This document shows positions 50,201-62,823 of a stretch of 64,000 bases of DNA, in pieces. Made by a program: the position numbers and the translations under genes. The notes beneath the pieces are model-generated. The model made no database searches, was not told where the DNA came from, and saw only the letters and a list, made by a program, of their open reading frames with translations. This DNA comes from Auanema rhodensis. Taxonomy: Eukaryota; Nematoda; Chromadorea; Rhabditida; Rhabditidae. How positions within the stretch are numbered: the first letter of the stretch is position 1; the number at the start of each line of letters is the position of its first letter. The stretch spans positions 6,014,001 to 6,078,000 of the forward strand of contig OZ059897.1 of assembly GCA_964057225.1 (NCBI GenBank), given 5' to 3'.

Positions 50201-51545
50201 AATTGTCAGTCTCTGTGTTTTCTTCATCTTTTAAAGTGATAGCAGTTGCTACATCCCATAAACCTATAAGTGATTTATATAATTGTAAGTCACCAAACAA
50301 AGTTCTTACGTAAAGCTTTAAGAACATTTCTGAAAATTACAAGAGTATCTTGTTTATCATTAATGACGCTCGTCTTCAACAAGTGCAGCATATACGAAGC
50401 AACAAATAATTCATCAAACTGAATAGATATGAAAAACTGGAGAGCAAAAGATGTTTACTTACTGTTTCTAATTCTCGACATTTAAACCAGGCGGTTAAAA
50501 GATTCAAAGCTTGATTCAAAGTATTTTGGCTAGTTATTTGAGACTCTATCTCAGTAACCAGTGAATGTTCTAGAAGTGATCTCAAGGCTTTCTGGTTGTA
50601 TCTAGGTGTTAATACATCGGCTGCAAAATATATAATTCAAATATTTAATCTTGTATTTCCTAACTTTTTTTGTGATAATTCTCCAGTATTGTTGTTGGGC
50701 GGATACTACCAGTAGATAGAGCAAACCGAGAAGGCTTAGCCAAAGATGGAGCTACGAATATCAGCCACACAGACAGATTTTCCTTTTTGTCTTAAACCAT
50801 TATTATTGGAAAGAGTATCAACTTTTAAAAACCTTTTACAATCAAATTTGGGAATATGAGATCTTGATTGGCACCGGATTTAAAACTAATTTCACAAGAT
50901 TTAAGACTTGCTTTGATAGCACAAATGCAACTGCAAATGTAGTGAGCTCTTTTGGTGGGATACACAACATTCACAAAATCTCTTTTTCCGAAAACGGCCT
51001 GAATTGTTATAATTATGAAAATATTTTTAATTAGTTTAACCTCTGGAATTTCCACGTATATTCTTTGGAAAACTTTTCCGTGTAACCGTTGCGACCTTAC
51101 CGACACGAAGTCCTGTAAAGCAAATTCATCATTGAAACTTCCAAGCAAGTATGACCTGTGGTTTGATCCATGTATAATCAGGCTCAGTACAAGGAGTTCG
51201 TTGAATAATACTATTAATATGGCCAAGTGGGAATTGAATACCATGTTTACCCCAGAAACTAACATCTTGGAACTTGAAAGATCTCAATTTAATTTTTGAA
51301 AACACACCATGCTTACATTTAATTTATGTTTGAATTTGGCAGATTTCAAGGAATTGATCACAGTTTTACCTAAACTTTCGCATTTTTCAGCGATAGCTTG
51401 ATGAGGAGTATGATCTACATCAAATTCTTGACACTAAATTTAAATATAAACCACTTGTATGTTATCGTTTCCCAAAAACCTGAAGTTTGAAAGTGCTTGA
51501 AATAGGCTTTTCCGCCATTTCTTCTGAAGTATAACTTTGTTTCAT
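47241..51545 (-). CDS. NOL6: NOL6 / Nrap / Utp22, small-subunit processome protein
   Basis: Multi-exon gene of roughly twenty short exons; I fixed the first ones (51480-51545, 51317-51433, from 51272) and the last (47241-47360), the middle is approximate. Recognisable Nrap blocks in order: FVNVVYPTKRAHYICS (N-terminal nucleotidyltransferase-like part), DGVATA-type region at 50.2 kb, LNLLSTHPWANCPLVLDYDE with PPMVIITNQDTMGS at 47.9-48.1 kb (matching the human STFDWKNNPLFVN and VMVIVTPQD blocks), and a C-terminal FGTVAMFFYNKYRGEEVYIK. NOL6 is a nucleolar scaffold of the SSU processome needed for 18S rRNA maturation. An acceptor-like TTTTTAG lies immediately before the start. It is the upstream gene of a probable pair with snurportin. 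Confidence 0.85.
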
Positions 51546-52086
51546 CCTAAAACCGTTTAATACACAATTGATATTTTTTTGTTTTTTTTTGATAGATAGC
51601 AACCGTAAAAACGAAAAAGAAAAATATGTACAGAACACAAACTTGAAATTTCATCACTTCGCTATGACAATAATAAGTATTTTGCATAAAATCACCTCTC
51701 CAGAATGATACCGGCTACAACTTTTGATAACAGTATAGCATATTTCTAACCGATAAAATTTTCTAAAAATAATTACTATGGACAAGAAAGAAAAGAAGGA
51801 GGAACAAAATCCGCACAGAATCCAAACAGACCTTTCTGGTCAAAGCAAAATTCCTGACCTTACTGGTCAAAGCAAAATTAAAGTAAAACACCTCTAAAGG
51901 TTATAAACCCATATGCGCAAAAATTATCACAAATAATGAGAAATCAACACGATACTCTCACAAGATTCAAGGCACTAAAAGATCAATAGCGGCCTTTGTA
52001 CTAAGGTCAACGAATATGTTTAAACAAAACGAAGTAACTAAAATGAAGTAGAAGTAATGTACAGATTATGATTTGAAAAGATCGAT

Positions 52087-54553
52087 TTAACATCCAGGAC
52101 CATCGTTATACTCGTTGGATAATAAGCTCGTCGTATCCGAATTCTGTCGAGAATGAATTGGGGATCTAAAGTAAATTCATTAAAAACTAGTACGAAATAC
52201 TGTAATTACCTTCGGAAGTATTTGCTGGTTGGCGATATCGCTGATAATGATGAGTTACAAAGTAATGCCAATAACACTAAACATGCTCCTAACAAGAAAG
52301 GAGGACCCGGTATCAGTTGCCAATCAAAAGCAGGTTTATCCAACTTAAATATATCAAATCCAATCGACAAGTGAGATTAATCAACTAACCACACTAGTCT
52401 CGTTCCTTCTGGGAGAAAGTATCTTTTCTGTCAATGGAATAGGACGAATTCGGACAGGAGGAAACTGCGCCACACCTAGGTGACCTTCTTCGTCATCCAG
52501 GTTAACGTCAAAGAGATAGAATACGAATCCGAAAAGAGCAGGTCCAAATCCTGAAATGTATCATATCAAGGTTAATGTCAATTTTAAGGTGTTCTTACCC
52601 TGACAAAGTCCCCGGATTCCAGTTATAACTCCTTGTACAGTTCCTTGTTTGTCCTTATCAGACAAAATACTAACAAAAGCACTGATTGAAGGGTAGGTTA
52701 TACTGCTCATGGCTGCAAGAACTCCAGCAGTCCACATCATCCAATATCTGCAAAAATCTTATATGCATGCATATAATAGAAATAAGATTACCTTGTGCTT
52801 AATCCATACCAGGTTAGCTGAACCAATTGAAAAACAAGGCCGAGAGTAATGGTATGTTTTGTTCCAAAGTAATTTGTCAATAAAAGTAGCATTCCTACAT
52901 AATGAACAATAAAACAAAGATGAAATTAAAAATATCAACCTGTTTGTGCGAAAACTGAAAGAACTCCAACAAGCCCAATGAAAGCAGCAACAGCTTCGGG
53001 CGAAAATCCTACCATCTTAATAACAAAAAAAGATAAAATCAAACAAAAATATAAATCTTACCAGTTTCAAATAAACGAAGAAACAAGAAAATTGTCCTGC
53101 TTCTGGGAGATAAGAGAGAAAAACAATAAGAGCCAATTGCAAAATCTAATTATTAAATTATTAAATACAATCTCCTGCTCATATTCCTACCAATTTATCT
53201 TCCCATACAATTTTTAATGAAGCGAAAGGATCAGCAGTTTGCCAATTAAAAACTTCCACAGTTTTTTTGGCTGGAAGAGATTCCGGAACGAAGAGAACAA
53301 GAAAGAGCACATCGAGCAGTGATACAACCGTTGCCTGTAATAACTATTGAAATTTCTCGTCAAGGGATATATAAAAGAATTTTTTTCATTTCAATTCGCA
53401 GTAGCATTTTCATTAAATGTATGGATTCTTTTTTCATGAATTTCATTATATCGTAAGCTTATGCAAAGAGTGTTGGAATGCCCTCTAGGTTCTGCTTCAG
53501 ATGACATCCAATGAACCTAATTTTAATACCACGCACCAAGAAAACAACGGTTCCATCTCCATATGTTTCAGAAATATAAGCTCCAAGAGCGGGAGATGTA
53601 ACTAGGGAAGCAGCGAAAGTAGCAGAAACTACACCATATGCTGCTGAACGATCCTACAGAAAAAAAACATTTTATTAACAGTAGCGTTGATGAAGAGAAA
53701 CCTGTTTCTCAGTAATATCCGCAACATAAGCTAAGACTACGCTGAATGTGACAGAGAACAACCCGCTGATACTAAAAAGAGAAAAGTACCACCTAAAAAG
53801 TAAAATTAAGTTTATTAAAAGAAAAAAATACTAACCATGGGCTAATCTTCAAACAGGGTATAGGCATGCAGGTGAATAATACTGTGACTATCAGAAAAAT
53901 TTTTCTTCCCCATACATCAGAGAGAGCACCAACAAGAGGGGCACTCAGAAAAGACAATATACCCTAACACAGAAAGATTGAACTGATTTTAAAGTACTGA
54001 AATACCTTAATTCCCAAAACTAAACCATTCATTAAAAACTTATTAGCTGGGAAAGTTTCAGCAAGAACCTAACAAAATATGTATAAAGATAAAGTTAATA
54101 TAACTACTTACATTTATAATAGGGACAGTGAGCAAGCCCCAGGCAAAATATTCCAAGAAAATAACTACTAATGCATGAAATACCATTGCTTGCTACATAA
54201 CAAAGTACTTTTATAATCTGTGCTGTGTTGTATACTTACACTTTTTTTTCCGGCTCTTCCATCTTTTTCTTTCTGTTTTCCAAAAATTAAAGACATCAAT
54301 GATCTGCTTTTCCGTAACATTTTGGTCTGAAGATTAAAATCATCAAGGTATCAAAACTCAGAAAAACTGGAAAATATAGTTTAAAACACATACTTCTAAA
54401 CGATTAATCAAAACTCGAGTACTGGGGGAAAGTCCGTCAGCAGAATTAACTAAAACCTTTGAAAAAAACTGTTAAAATAATCAAAGAAAAGAGCATAAAT
54501 ACTTTCGGGACTCTTGAATCGATTGTTGCAGCTGTAGGGGTGACAGATCTCAT
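52087..54553 (-). CDS. MFSD14: MFSD14/HIAT1-type MFS transporter
   Basis: About a dozen exons. Upstream ones: 54503-54553, 54394-54456, 54240-54326, 54112-54192; the last starts at 52165. The core matches human MFSD14A/B throughout: VIFLEYFAWGLLTVP in TM1, motif A as GALSDVWGRK, PESLPAKKTVEVFNWQTADP FASLK in the central loop, FLSYLPEAGQ, MSSITYPSISAFVS, GVITGIRGLCQGFGPAL, IPGPPFLLGACLVLLALL in the last TM, and a C-terminal TTSLLSNEY. Family members are solute carriers linked to Golgi/endosomal traffic; substrates unsettled. The 54553 start follows an in-frame acceptor-like TTGTTCAG; an inner ATG at 54320 would remove 42 residues before the first TM. Divergent from LZIC across ~0.6 kb. Confidence 0.85.
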
Positions 54554-55170
54554 CGCAAAGCAACCGTCATCCCGCGCTATCTTGGATTGTTCTGTCGAAA
54601 AATGTTCCGACCGATATAGCCAGGCAGAGATCGATCTGAACAAAATGGAAGAACATATTAGTTATCGAAATGAACATTTCCGTTTTAGAAAAACATTAAA
54701 AAAGCTGATCCATCAGCAAGAGCTAAGGATATGACAACATTCCAAAGGTGTGACACCGTAAATGAATAAACATCTATGAAGCAAATACGTGAACAATAAT
54801 TTGTCTGATATTTCAATAATAGACACAGTAATAATAACACTGCAAGCAGTATCGATAAGGCTGACAAAAAAAAATTAAAAAATGAAAAACAAACGAACAA
54901 AAGAAATTTTCATGCATGCATACTTGCAGTTTACAACAGTGTCGGATACGCAAAAAGTCCGAACGGTCAATTGCGTCAATTTTCGTAATAAATTAAGTTT
55001 GTGAAGAGAATTAAGCAAAAACATCAAAGTTGCTTATAAGCCTTGAATAGTATCAGTACTATGATCGATATAGTAGTAAATACAGCCGCCATTAACCCGA
55101 ATTTTAAAAAATATTTCAATTCTCAATATAGTTTTAATATAAAATTGATTGTTTCAGTTTGTTACTAGTT
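54554..55170. promoter_or_regulatory. Shared divergent upstream region of MFSD14 and LZIC
   Basis: About 617 bp between the two start codons. Acceptor-like TTTTGTTCAG (minus, near 54635) and TTGTTTCAG (plus, ending 55157) flank it, so both first exons may be trans-spliced. No clear core promoter element was seen. Confidence 0.4.
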
Positions 55171-55885
<715 letters not shown>

Positions 55886-55919
55886 AAACAAACAAAACTA
55901 TGTAGATATAATATTTATG

Positions 55920-55925
55920 AATAAA
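55920..55925 (+). terminator. Poly(A) signal of LZIC
   Basis: AATAAA 35 bp after the LZIC stop codon. Confidence 0.6.
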
Positions 55926-56002
55926 TTTAAAAAAACACTTAGTAGATTAAGTAATATAAAAAACCATACTACATTTAAAAAATATCCCGCGCTTCTGAAA
56001 TT

Positions 56003-58126
56003 TCAAAACTGGTCTGGAATGGTATTAAAACAAATTTCTGGTAAAACAACCCAGTAATATTCCGTTTTTTTGAACAATCCTGAAAAAAAAAACACAGTAT
56101 ACAATCACAGAAGAACAAGGACGAACCTAATAAAGCTTCAAATTTACCAGATTCATTAGACGCGGCAATGTTCAAACTATCCAAAGCATTAGATACACTA
56201 AATGTGAAAATATGTAAAAAAGAATAGCATTATTATAATATACTCATCGACTTCGGGGGGATATCGAGAATCCTGATCTCCGATTCTATCGGTTTCATTG
56301 AATTCCGAAGTAGTATGACTTCTATAATCACAAATTTTGAAACAAAAAAACTAAAGACATACCCTACTGTTGAACCAACATTACCGGAACACAAGACGTA
56401 AGTTCCAGGATTATAAAACGCTTGAATTCCTAGCATATCAAATTGGTTCATATATTCAAACAATATATGGCTAAAGTAAGATGCATATTCCAAAATTAAA
56501 ACTTTAAAGATCCTACAGTCTAGAGGCAGCATAAGCTAATGGGCATAGCATATTTGGAGCAGTAGGATCTCTAGCCAGTTCAGCATGGGAATCACAATAT
56601 GAATCAACATCAAAATACAATTCTGTCTAAAAGGAATCACCTGGGTTACTTTCAATTTTAAAATTTTTGCATAACAACCTCTAAAAGATTAGCGAAAATT
56701 TCAGCGCTCATATAATTTCGAATTACTGTATTATCGGGCTCTTCCTCATTTATTTTTAAAATCGTATCAGCTAGAGCTTGAATAGAAAATAAATCTAGAA
56801 TACAAGTAATAACTTCAACTATTTTCGTTTAAAATAGATCTTACTGTTATCGAAAGTCTCTTGTGCTACAGCAATAGGATATGACAAAGCTCTCAAACAA
56901 GATTTCTATAGAACATAAAACTTGCAATAAAATATGAAACAATCCACAAACCACTAATTCTTCATCTTGTTCATCATACACAACAATAGAATGTTTATGC
57001 ACAATTTCATGATATTTGTTCCAAGCTTCTTTGACATCCATTCCATTTTCTGGATTCAGTTTGTACTTGTATGCTAAACCGGAAAAAGTTTAAAAAAACG
57101 TATCAATAACACAAACTCACAGGCCTCTTTCATCTTATCTCTCATTTGCTGCTTCATATTAAAATTTGCATTCATAAACGATTGGGGAGAAAAAGAAACT
57201 ATTAAACTTTTTTTAGATAAAACTCCTAAAATATATATTCAAAAAAGTAAAGTTGAACAAGTCCTAGTGCATGCCCTGTTCAAAGTTAAAACTAATTATA
57301 GCTAATTCACAAGGATATGTATAATACAGTCCACGATCACTTAATATCGAACATGTTGGAATAATGGACACATAATGAAACTCTGTGGAGAGACATAATT
57401 CTAAAAATATTAATAAAAAGGATGAAGAGAGTTAAGAAGTTACTTTTAGGAGCTGATAAACATCGACGATACTTTAGTATGTCATACAATAAACGCCGTT
57501 TATTCACAATTAAATTTTGTACAGTCGTTGGTGTCGGAAGATCCTGCACATTTTGTATATTGGGAAAATTTATAGATTTGAGTGATGTATTAATATTTGA
57601 TTCAGAATAAGACTGACGATTACACTGAAAAACATAAAATAAGATATTCAAAAAATATATATTACATACTACACGATTTAGATCTTTAGTAGCTTTTTTA
57701 GAGAAGTTTGAAGAAGTACTAGGTTGGGGCCTATTAGCAACAGGCGTTCCCTGAGAGTTTGATATTGTAGCTGGAAGAGATTTTCCGCACTTTTTATAGT
57801 ACGCTTCCTTTTTTGACGGAGGAATGCTCTAAAGCAAAATTAAGAATGCTGCATATTTGAACTTTAATAAACTTGAGTAGGGAAAATGAATTTTAGAGTT
57901 AGCGAATTGTTCACTCACCATCCAAATTTCAGTAATAAGCTTGTTATGTCTTTCAGAAGAATCAAAGTATTCTCCATATTTCTCAAGAAATTTTGTACTA
58001 CCTTCTTCACAAAACCACAAATAGTAAGGCTGCTGCTTACCTCTAAAATGGAAACAGGCTCAGTATGCATTATGTTCAAACTTACTTTGGTTTATTATTA
58101 TGTTGATTGCGATCTTGTTTCCTCAT
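56003..58126 (-). CDS. MAEL: Maelstrom-like protein: HMG box plus MAEL domain
   Basis: Fourteen exons fit in phase without a stop (58086-58126, 57919-58042, 57670-57828, 57444-57624, 57275-57400, 57121-57225, 56952-57073, 56845-56905, 56679-56794, 56517-56626, 56363-56470, 56244-56321, 56127-56197, 56003-56079), giving 492 residues. Residues about 20-75 form an HMG box (PYYLWFCEEGSTKFLEKYGE ... EIWMSIPPSKKEAYYKKCGK). After a linker, the MAEL domain starts with LYYTYPCELAIISFNFEQGV, matching the Maelstrom PCEIG...LQEGI block with its conserved Glu. KYHEIVHKHS may hold the conserved His, and CDSHAELARDPTAPNMLCPL the C-x-x-H and later Cys of the RNase H-like, zinc-linked fold. Maelstrom acts in germline piRNA-directed silencing. 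The intron after exon 5 begins with GC (57273-57274). Similarity is patchy between blocks, so a divergent homologue. Confidence 0.72.
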
Positions 58127-59586
58127 GTTATGCGTTTTTGCTACAATGAACCATCGTCATTACAAAACCGATAGAATCTTAAAGCGTTCAGATGAACCTA
58201 CAAACTTTAACAATGGTGGAATGTTCCAAATTCTCAACAGAGCATGCTTTCATAAAAATGTCTAACAGTGAATAAGCTTTAACCGTTTTCATGTATACTG
58301 TTCAGAATGCTGACATATGTTTATTGAATAAATGTTCCAAAGAAAATTCATTGATTGGCAGAGGATATCATTCACTTGATCCAGTTGAACAGGACATGAT
58401 CGATGGATAGATTTGGCTAGTTGTCTGCGCAGGTTGCAACCATCTCTTCCAGCCTGTCATGGCTTCTACAATCACATTGTCCAAATTGAATTAAACGGCA
58501 AAGAGTCTAGGATTATTCCATATCTAAACCTATTTGGCATAGAAAGGATTCTATGAATTCTATTTCAATCAATTTGATTGTCTTTTTCGACATGGATCAT
58601 CATCCAATTGACTTGCCATTTTGTCAACGTTGTTCATCCCGCTTTTCATCATCCGGTTTTCCGTGATCCTCATCTGTCAAAATTCAATGTTAGATTTTCA
58701 CCGGGCGATTCCATTATTTCCTCTCATTCTTCACTTTTACCTCTCGCATATTCTTTCCTCTGGAAGATTCTGTTATTGCACACGACGTCACGTGCCTTCA
58801 TCATTTTTCCATGTGTGGTTGTCGGTCAAGAATATAACCACGGTTGACATTGACTACTTGCCACCCATAGACTGAATTATTCTTGATAGTCTGTCAAGAG
58901 TGGTAATTATGCTCTTATAGGAAATAAATCGTTGCAAAAGAAGAACTGGACTCCACGGTCACCGACATCATCGACCAAACAATACCCGGCTTCACCTTTG
59001 TCTGTTCTATACGAGGAATACACTCTTTTCTTGTCTTCTTGCTAAGCATCTCCTCTTTTCATCTCTACTCACCCAAAAAAATTATGCTTCATTTTCGCTG
59101 TTTTCGTTCCAATGATGTTTCGTGCTCTGGGTGCCTGTGACAGTCGTTGTAATGCCTATATTGGTGATGGGTCGCCACGGTTGTGACGACAACCCCGAGA
59201 ACCTTCCAAACTACTTGGAACTGATGTGGTCCATTTTCGCATTAACTTCTTCGAACTTTCGGAAACAAGTAGGATTGCAGCGAATGACTTCAATACTTTT
59301 GCTCAACCAGCCTTCTCTTAAAACTGATTGATATAAGAATTAGTAAATTCCTAATAGGAGTCACTGCGACCGGCTGTACTGTGTAACATGACGTAGTTAC
59401 ACACCCACACTTTCAAATCCAATTTGGGCGTCTTGAGTTTTCTGTCAACATTATTTGTTTCATTTATTTCTCTTTATTCAATAATATTTGTTTTATAAAA
59501 GTTATACATGCAAGTGTAATTCAATCGTTTATGATTGCTTTGTTTATGATTTTTCTGGTTATTGCTAACAACAATTTATGTTGCAG
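58127..59586. other. Intergenic, divergent upstream regions
   Basis: Lies between the start of the Maelstrom-like gene and the start of the secreted-protein gene. Open frames up to 89 codons show no similarity. 58580-59200 is somewhat GC-richer. No repeat or RNA pattern recognised. Confidence 0.4.
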
Positions 59587-61382
59587 ATGAGATGGCTTCT
59601 AGGAATTTTAGCTCTAATCCACATTGTACACAGTGAACTTGATTGTGATATATTAGACCCTGAGTGCAGAGCCAGATATAGGTGTGTTTTTCACGAAATG
59701 CTTCTAGTACATCTAATTATTCCTTTCCTTTTTAAAGAAATGGTGGACACCGCACAGATATAAAGCGGAAAATTAATTCAAGATGTAATTATCAAGATAT
59801 TTGGCTAATTCCAGGAAGAGCTGATGGTAGTTGTAGTAAGTTTCTTGTTTGTATTTGATTATTAGTTGTTTAATCGAACAAATATCATTATACCAAGCAC
59901 GTGTATCAGTAAGGAATATCTTCCACTTGAAGACCTGTTTTAGTTATTCATGATTTCTTGAGTTTGCTGATTAAGAAAAAGCATGGAGAGATAATGATAA
60001 AGCATAGTAAGATTAGGCATATATCTATCGACGGCGCAGCGGCTATGAGATAAAAAGAAAACGCGAGTATTCGACGAATAAACCATCAAATAGTGATTCA
60101 TTCAATAATATTATAGGAAAACACAAATTTTTAATTTTATAGTTTTTGTCAATCTTTCCATTTTCTAAAAAATATATATACATTGAATTTATGTTCACTC
60201 CAATCTTTTATACGTTCTGAAAGTCATTTATAATTTCAGCTAGACCGGGTGCTAAGCGGGTACTAGAAATCAATCCTGGTCAGGTACATATAAAACCGGA
60301 CGTGGTCCGTTTCCCTGGCTGTTTCACCCTCGAGATAAAAAATCTAAAGGTGAGTTGTCGCTGATCCAGTTCGTAGTCGTTAATCACCGTATGATCTTCA
60401 TCTATTTTAGGTAAAAGATGATCAAGATGCGTTAGACAATTCTTTCTTCGCAAAAGCCGAATATCAATGGTGGAATGTGAAAGATTTCTCGAACTTAAAA
60501 TGTCAAAATGCCACGAATAACGGATGTGGTGGTTATGGAAATAATTGGTATGTAGCCAGAAATTGTACAGCAGTTAAGGTTATATATATACACATATTTA
60601 AGTTATTATTGTGATGTTTGCGAATCTCTGACAGCCATTGACAGTTCGCATGAGAATCCAGATACTATTGCTTCGCAGCTTAAAGGGATTAACTGTCCTA
60701 AACGACCTGGATATTACACTTTCAGAAAGGTATTAGTAATGGAAAATTATATTCATGGAATGCATAGACCGAATATAAAATGAAATACCTGTTTAGGAGT
60801 TCTGTTTTAATGATTGGTCAGCTTTCGATGCTGATGGTGATTGTGAAATGGATTTCCTTCAGGGAGATAGAGGAGATTACAAAGGTGCTCTTTCGAGCTT
60901 ACAGCAAGTTGGATATGTGAGAAACCTATATACACGCCTTGGTGAAAAGATTTATTTAGGGATCTGTCATCGCAAAAATAAGACTTGCATTTAATGCAAC
61001 AGGTGGAATCGCCCGTAAAAGACAACTCAAAGAGTTCCAAATTGAGGAATCAGTAGCTAAGTAAGTATTTAGAATGTGAAAATATTATAAAAATATGATA
61101 CATTATTTAGGGAATTGGAAGAAAGAAGACGAACTTGGGACGTTAACAACGGGCAATTTGATAAGTTCAGCCAATGGTACACGGAGTATCGAAAAAACAT
61201 ATGGCATAGGTAGGAAAGCAACAATGATAAAGAATACAAATATTACTTTCAGAGATGATTATCTACCCTGGTTGTTGTATGAAAATGAAATTTCCTGCTT
61301 GAAACTCACTTTTGATGTTTGTGAAAAGCCACCGAGACGAATTAACTTTGGAGGAAGGACGAGATATACGTGCGAAAATTAG
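59587..61382 (+). CDS. Secreted protein with 16 cysteines, unknown family
   Basis: Nine exons (59587-59681, 59738-59835, 60240-60349, 60411-60547, 60603-60729, 60797-60916, 60960-61060, 61111-61209, 61253-61382) give 338 residues. A clear signal peptide (MRWLLGILALIHIVHS) is followed by a chain with 16 cysteines and no further membrane segment, fitting eight disulfides in an extracellular protein. Visible blocks are NQNAT-type glycosylation (CQNATNN, FNATGG), a Cys-dense CGGYGNNCYYCDVC stretch, and FDADGDCEMDF, which looks like a partial calcium loop. A basic KRQLKEF and a charged helix (KELEERRRTWD) lie in the last third. The long intron 2 (404 bp) interrupts early. I do not recognise the family. 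The start follows TTGCAG directly; an upstream in-frame ATG at 59578 is less likely. Confidence 0.8.
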
Positions 61383-61427
61383 CATTAATGTTCAACCCAA
61401 GCTTCCGACCATCGATGGAGATTGATC

Positions 61428-62173
61428 TCACCTATTGTTAGGCACTACCAGAGCACCCTTAATTCTCATTTGTGAAATTTTTACTCTGAAAATCCTTACA
61501 TGTTTCATGATAAAATTAGCTTGTTCTTTTGCCGATTGCTTCCTTTTTAAACTTCTTTCCCGTTGCTGTCTTTGGGAGTCTTTTTTCTTAACCAAATTGT
61601 AAATTGTATGAAAAAATATAAATTTCAAACCTGTACTAATTTCAAATGGGCTTCTTTGCCGCGTAAAATTGCAACTTCAGCATCAGTTCTAGTCATTGGA
61701 CGTTGTCTCCCCTAATCAAAAATATTACGTGAAAAATACAAGTGCTAGAAACATACTCTCTGCGAGGTTGGCCATTCATCCAAACTCGACTTAGACTTTG
61801 ATATAGTAGTTGATCTATTTGATATACTAGACAATGGAGCAGATCGGGAAGAAGATTTTCTAATTGATTCTACCAAAGTTTCTACTTTATTATTAATAGC
61901 CTTTTCTAAGCCAGATCTATTAAAGAAACTTCATAATATTATAATGATACCATAACCTTACCTTACTCCTTTTTCCAAAATACTTTTTTTCTTTTGCATC
62001 TCAGAAGTCTGTTTTCTAATGAATGCATCGGACTGAATTCGAACCTAAAGAATAAAGCAGGTATTCCAGCGAAATACTTTATAACCAACCTGATGTTGTC
62101 TAGCGATTTTTCGTCGTTCTCGTTCTTCATGTATCAAACGTTTTTTATCTTCTTCAGATAGATGTATACGCAT
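61428..62173 (-). CDS. Small charged coiled-coil protein, unknown
   Basis: Five exons (62090-62173, 61962-62044, 61757-61916, 61631-61711, 61428-61586) give 188 residues in a single open chain. The start reads MRIHLSEEDKKRLIHEERER and runs into long Arg/Lys/Glu-rich helix (about residues 1-70), a Ser-rich middle, then EAHLKLVQKKDSQRQQRERS in a second basic coil. No enzyme motif, signal peptide or membrane segment. The last exon may be wrong after KH, because a GTAAGG donor there would allow further splicing. Convergent with the secreted-protein gene, stop codons 45 bp apart. A 62-codon frame upstream (62154-62342) overlaps the start and could be part of an alternative 5' exon. Confidence 0.55.
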
Positions 62174-62823
62174 TAGTGAGTATTATCAGTAAACAAAATA
62201 GTTTAAAATTAGTAGAAATATTAAATACAAGCTTAGAAGCAATTAACCACGCTAATGTGTAATTATAATAATGTGTTTGAAAAATAGAGTTTCCCTCGCT
62301 TGCACGCTGTTTACGAATAAATAATCGTTGCGAAAAATTCATGAATTTTCAAGAACTAGTACTGTATGCCTCATGGAATTATATATATATATATATATAT
62401 ATTACAATAAATAAAAGTTTATTAAAATAAATTTTTGTTCATATAGGATTTAGAAAATACAAATACTTTGTTTGTATGATTAATACAATTTTTGTTAATT
62501 TTTAGTTTGTCTAATTCAAACTACCGACTAATAGTTTTTATTTATTCATTCCATGATAAAAAATGAAAGAATTTAATGTTCATGATTGTTTGTGAATATT
62601 TCATGATGATTCTCATAACCTGTAAGTAATACAGGAATATATTTCAGATTTTTTCATATGTGTTTTGATTTATTCACCATTTACCATTTGTGCTTCAGCG
62701 ATTCGTTCAGAATCATTCGGTGGCTTCATTTCTTTTGAGTTGAATAAGTTGTCATTAATAAAGGCTTTATTATACGTGGAATCGCGTGATTCACCCGTTA
62801 TGGGCGTTTTCATGGCTTCATGT
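62174..62823. other. Intergenic with TA microsatellite
   Basis: AT-rich sequence between the coiled-coil gene start and the collagen stop. Holds a pure TA run (about 62380-62403). The part next to the collagen gene is its 3' UTR. Confidence 0.5.
62669..62674 (-). terminator. Poly(A) signal of the collagen gene
   Basis: AATAAA on the minus strand, about 150 bp after the collagen stop codon. Confidence 0.5.

Noticed and set aside
52153-52374. 73-codon plus-strand frame
   Set aside because: Antisense to the last membrane segment and C-terminal exons of the MFSD14-type gene.
57337-57399. Stop in the frame NYVSPQSFIMCPLF... as the end of a short HMG-only gene
   Set aside because: The donor two bases later in phase puts the next exon in the frame that reads the Maelstrom PCEL block, which is far better supported.
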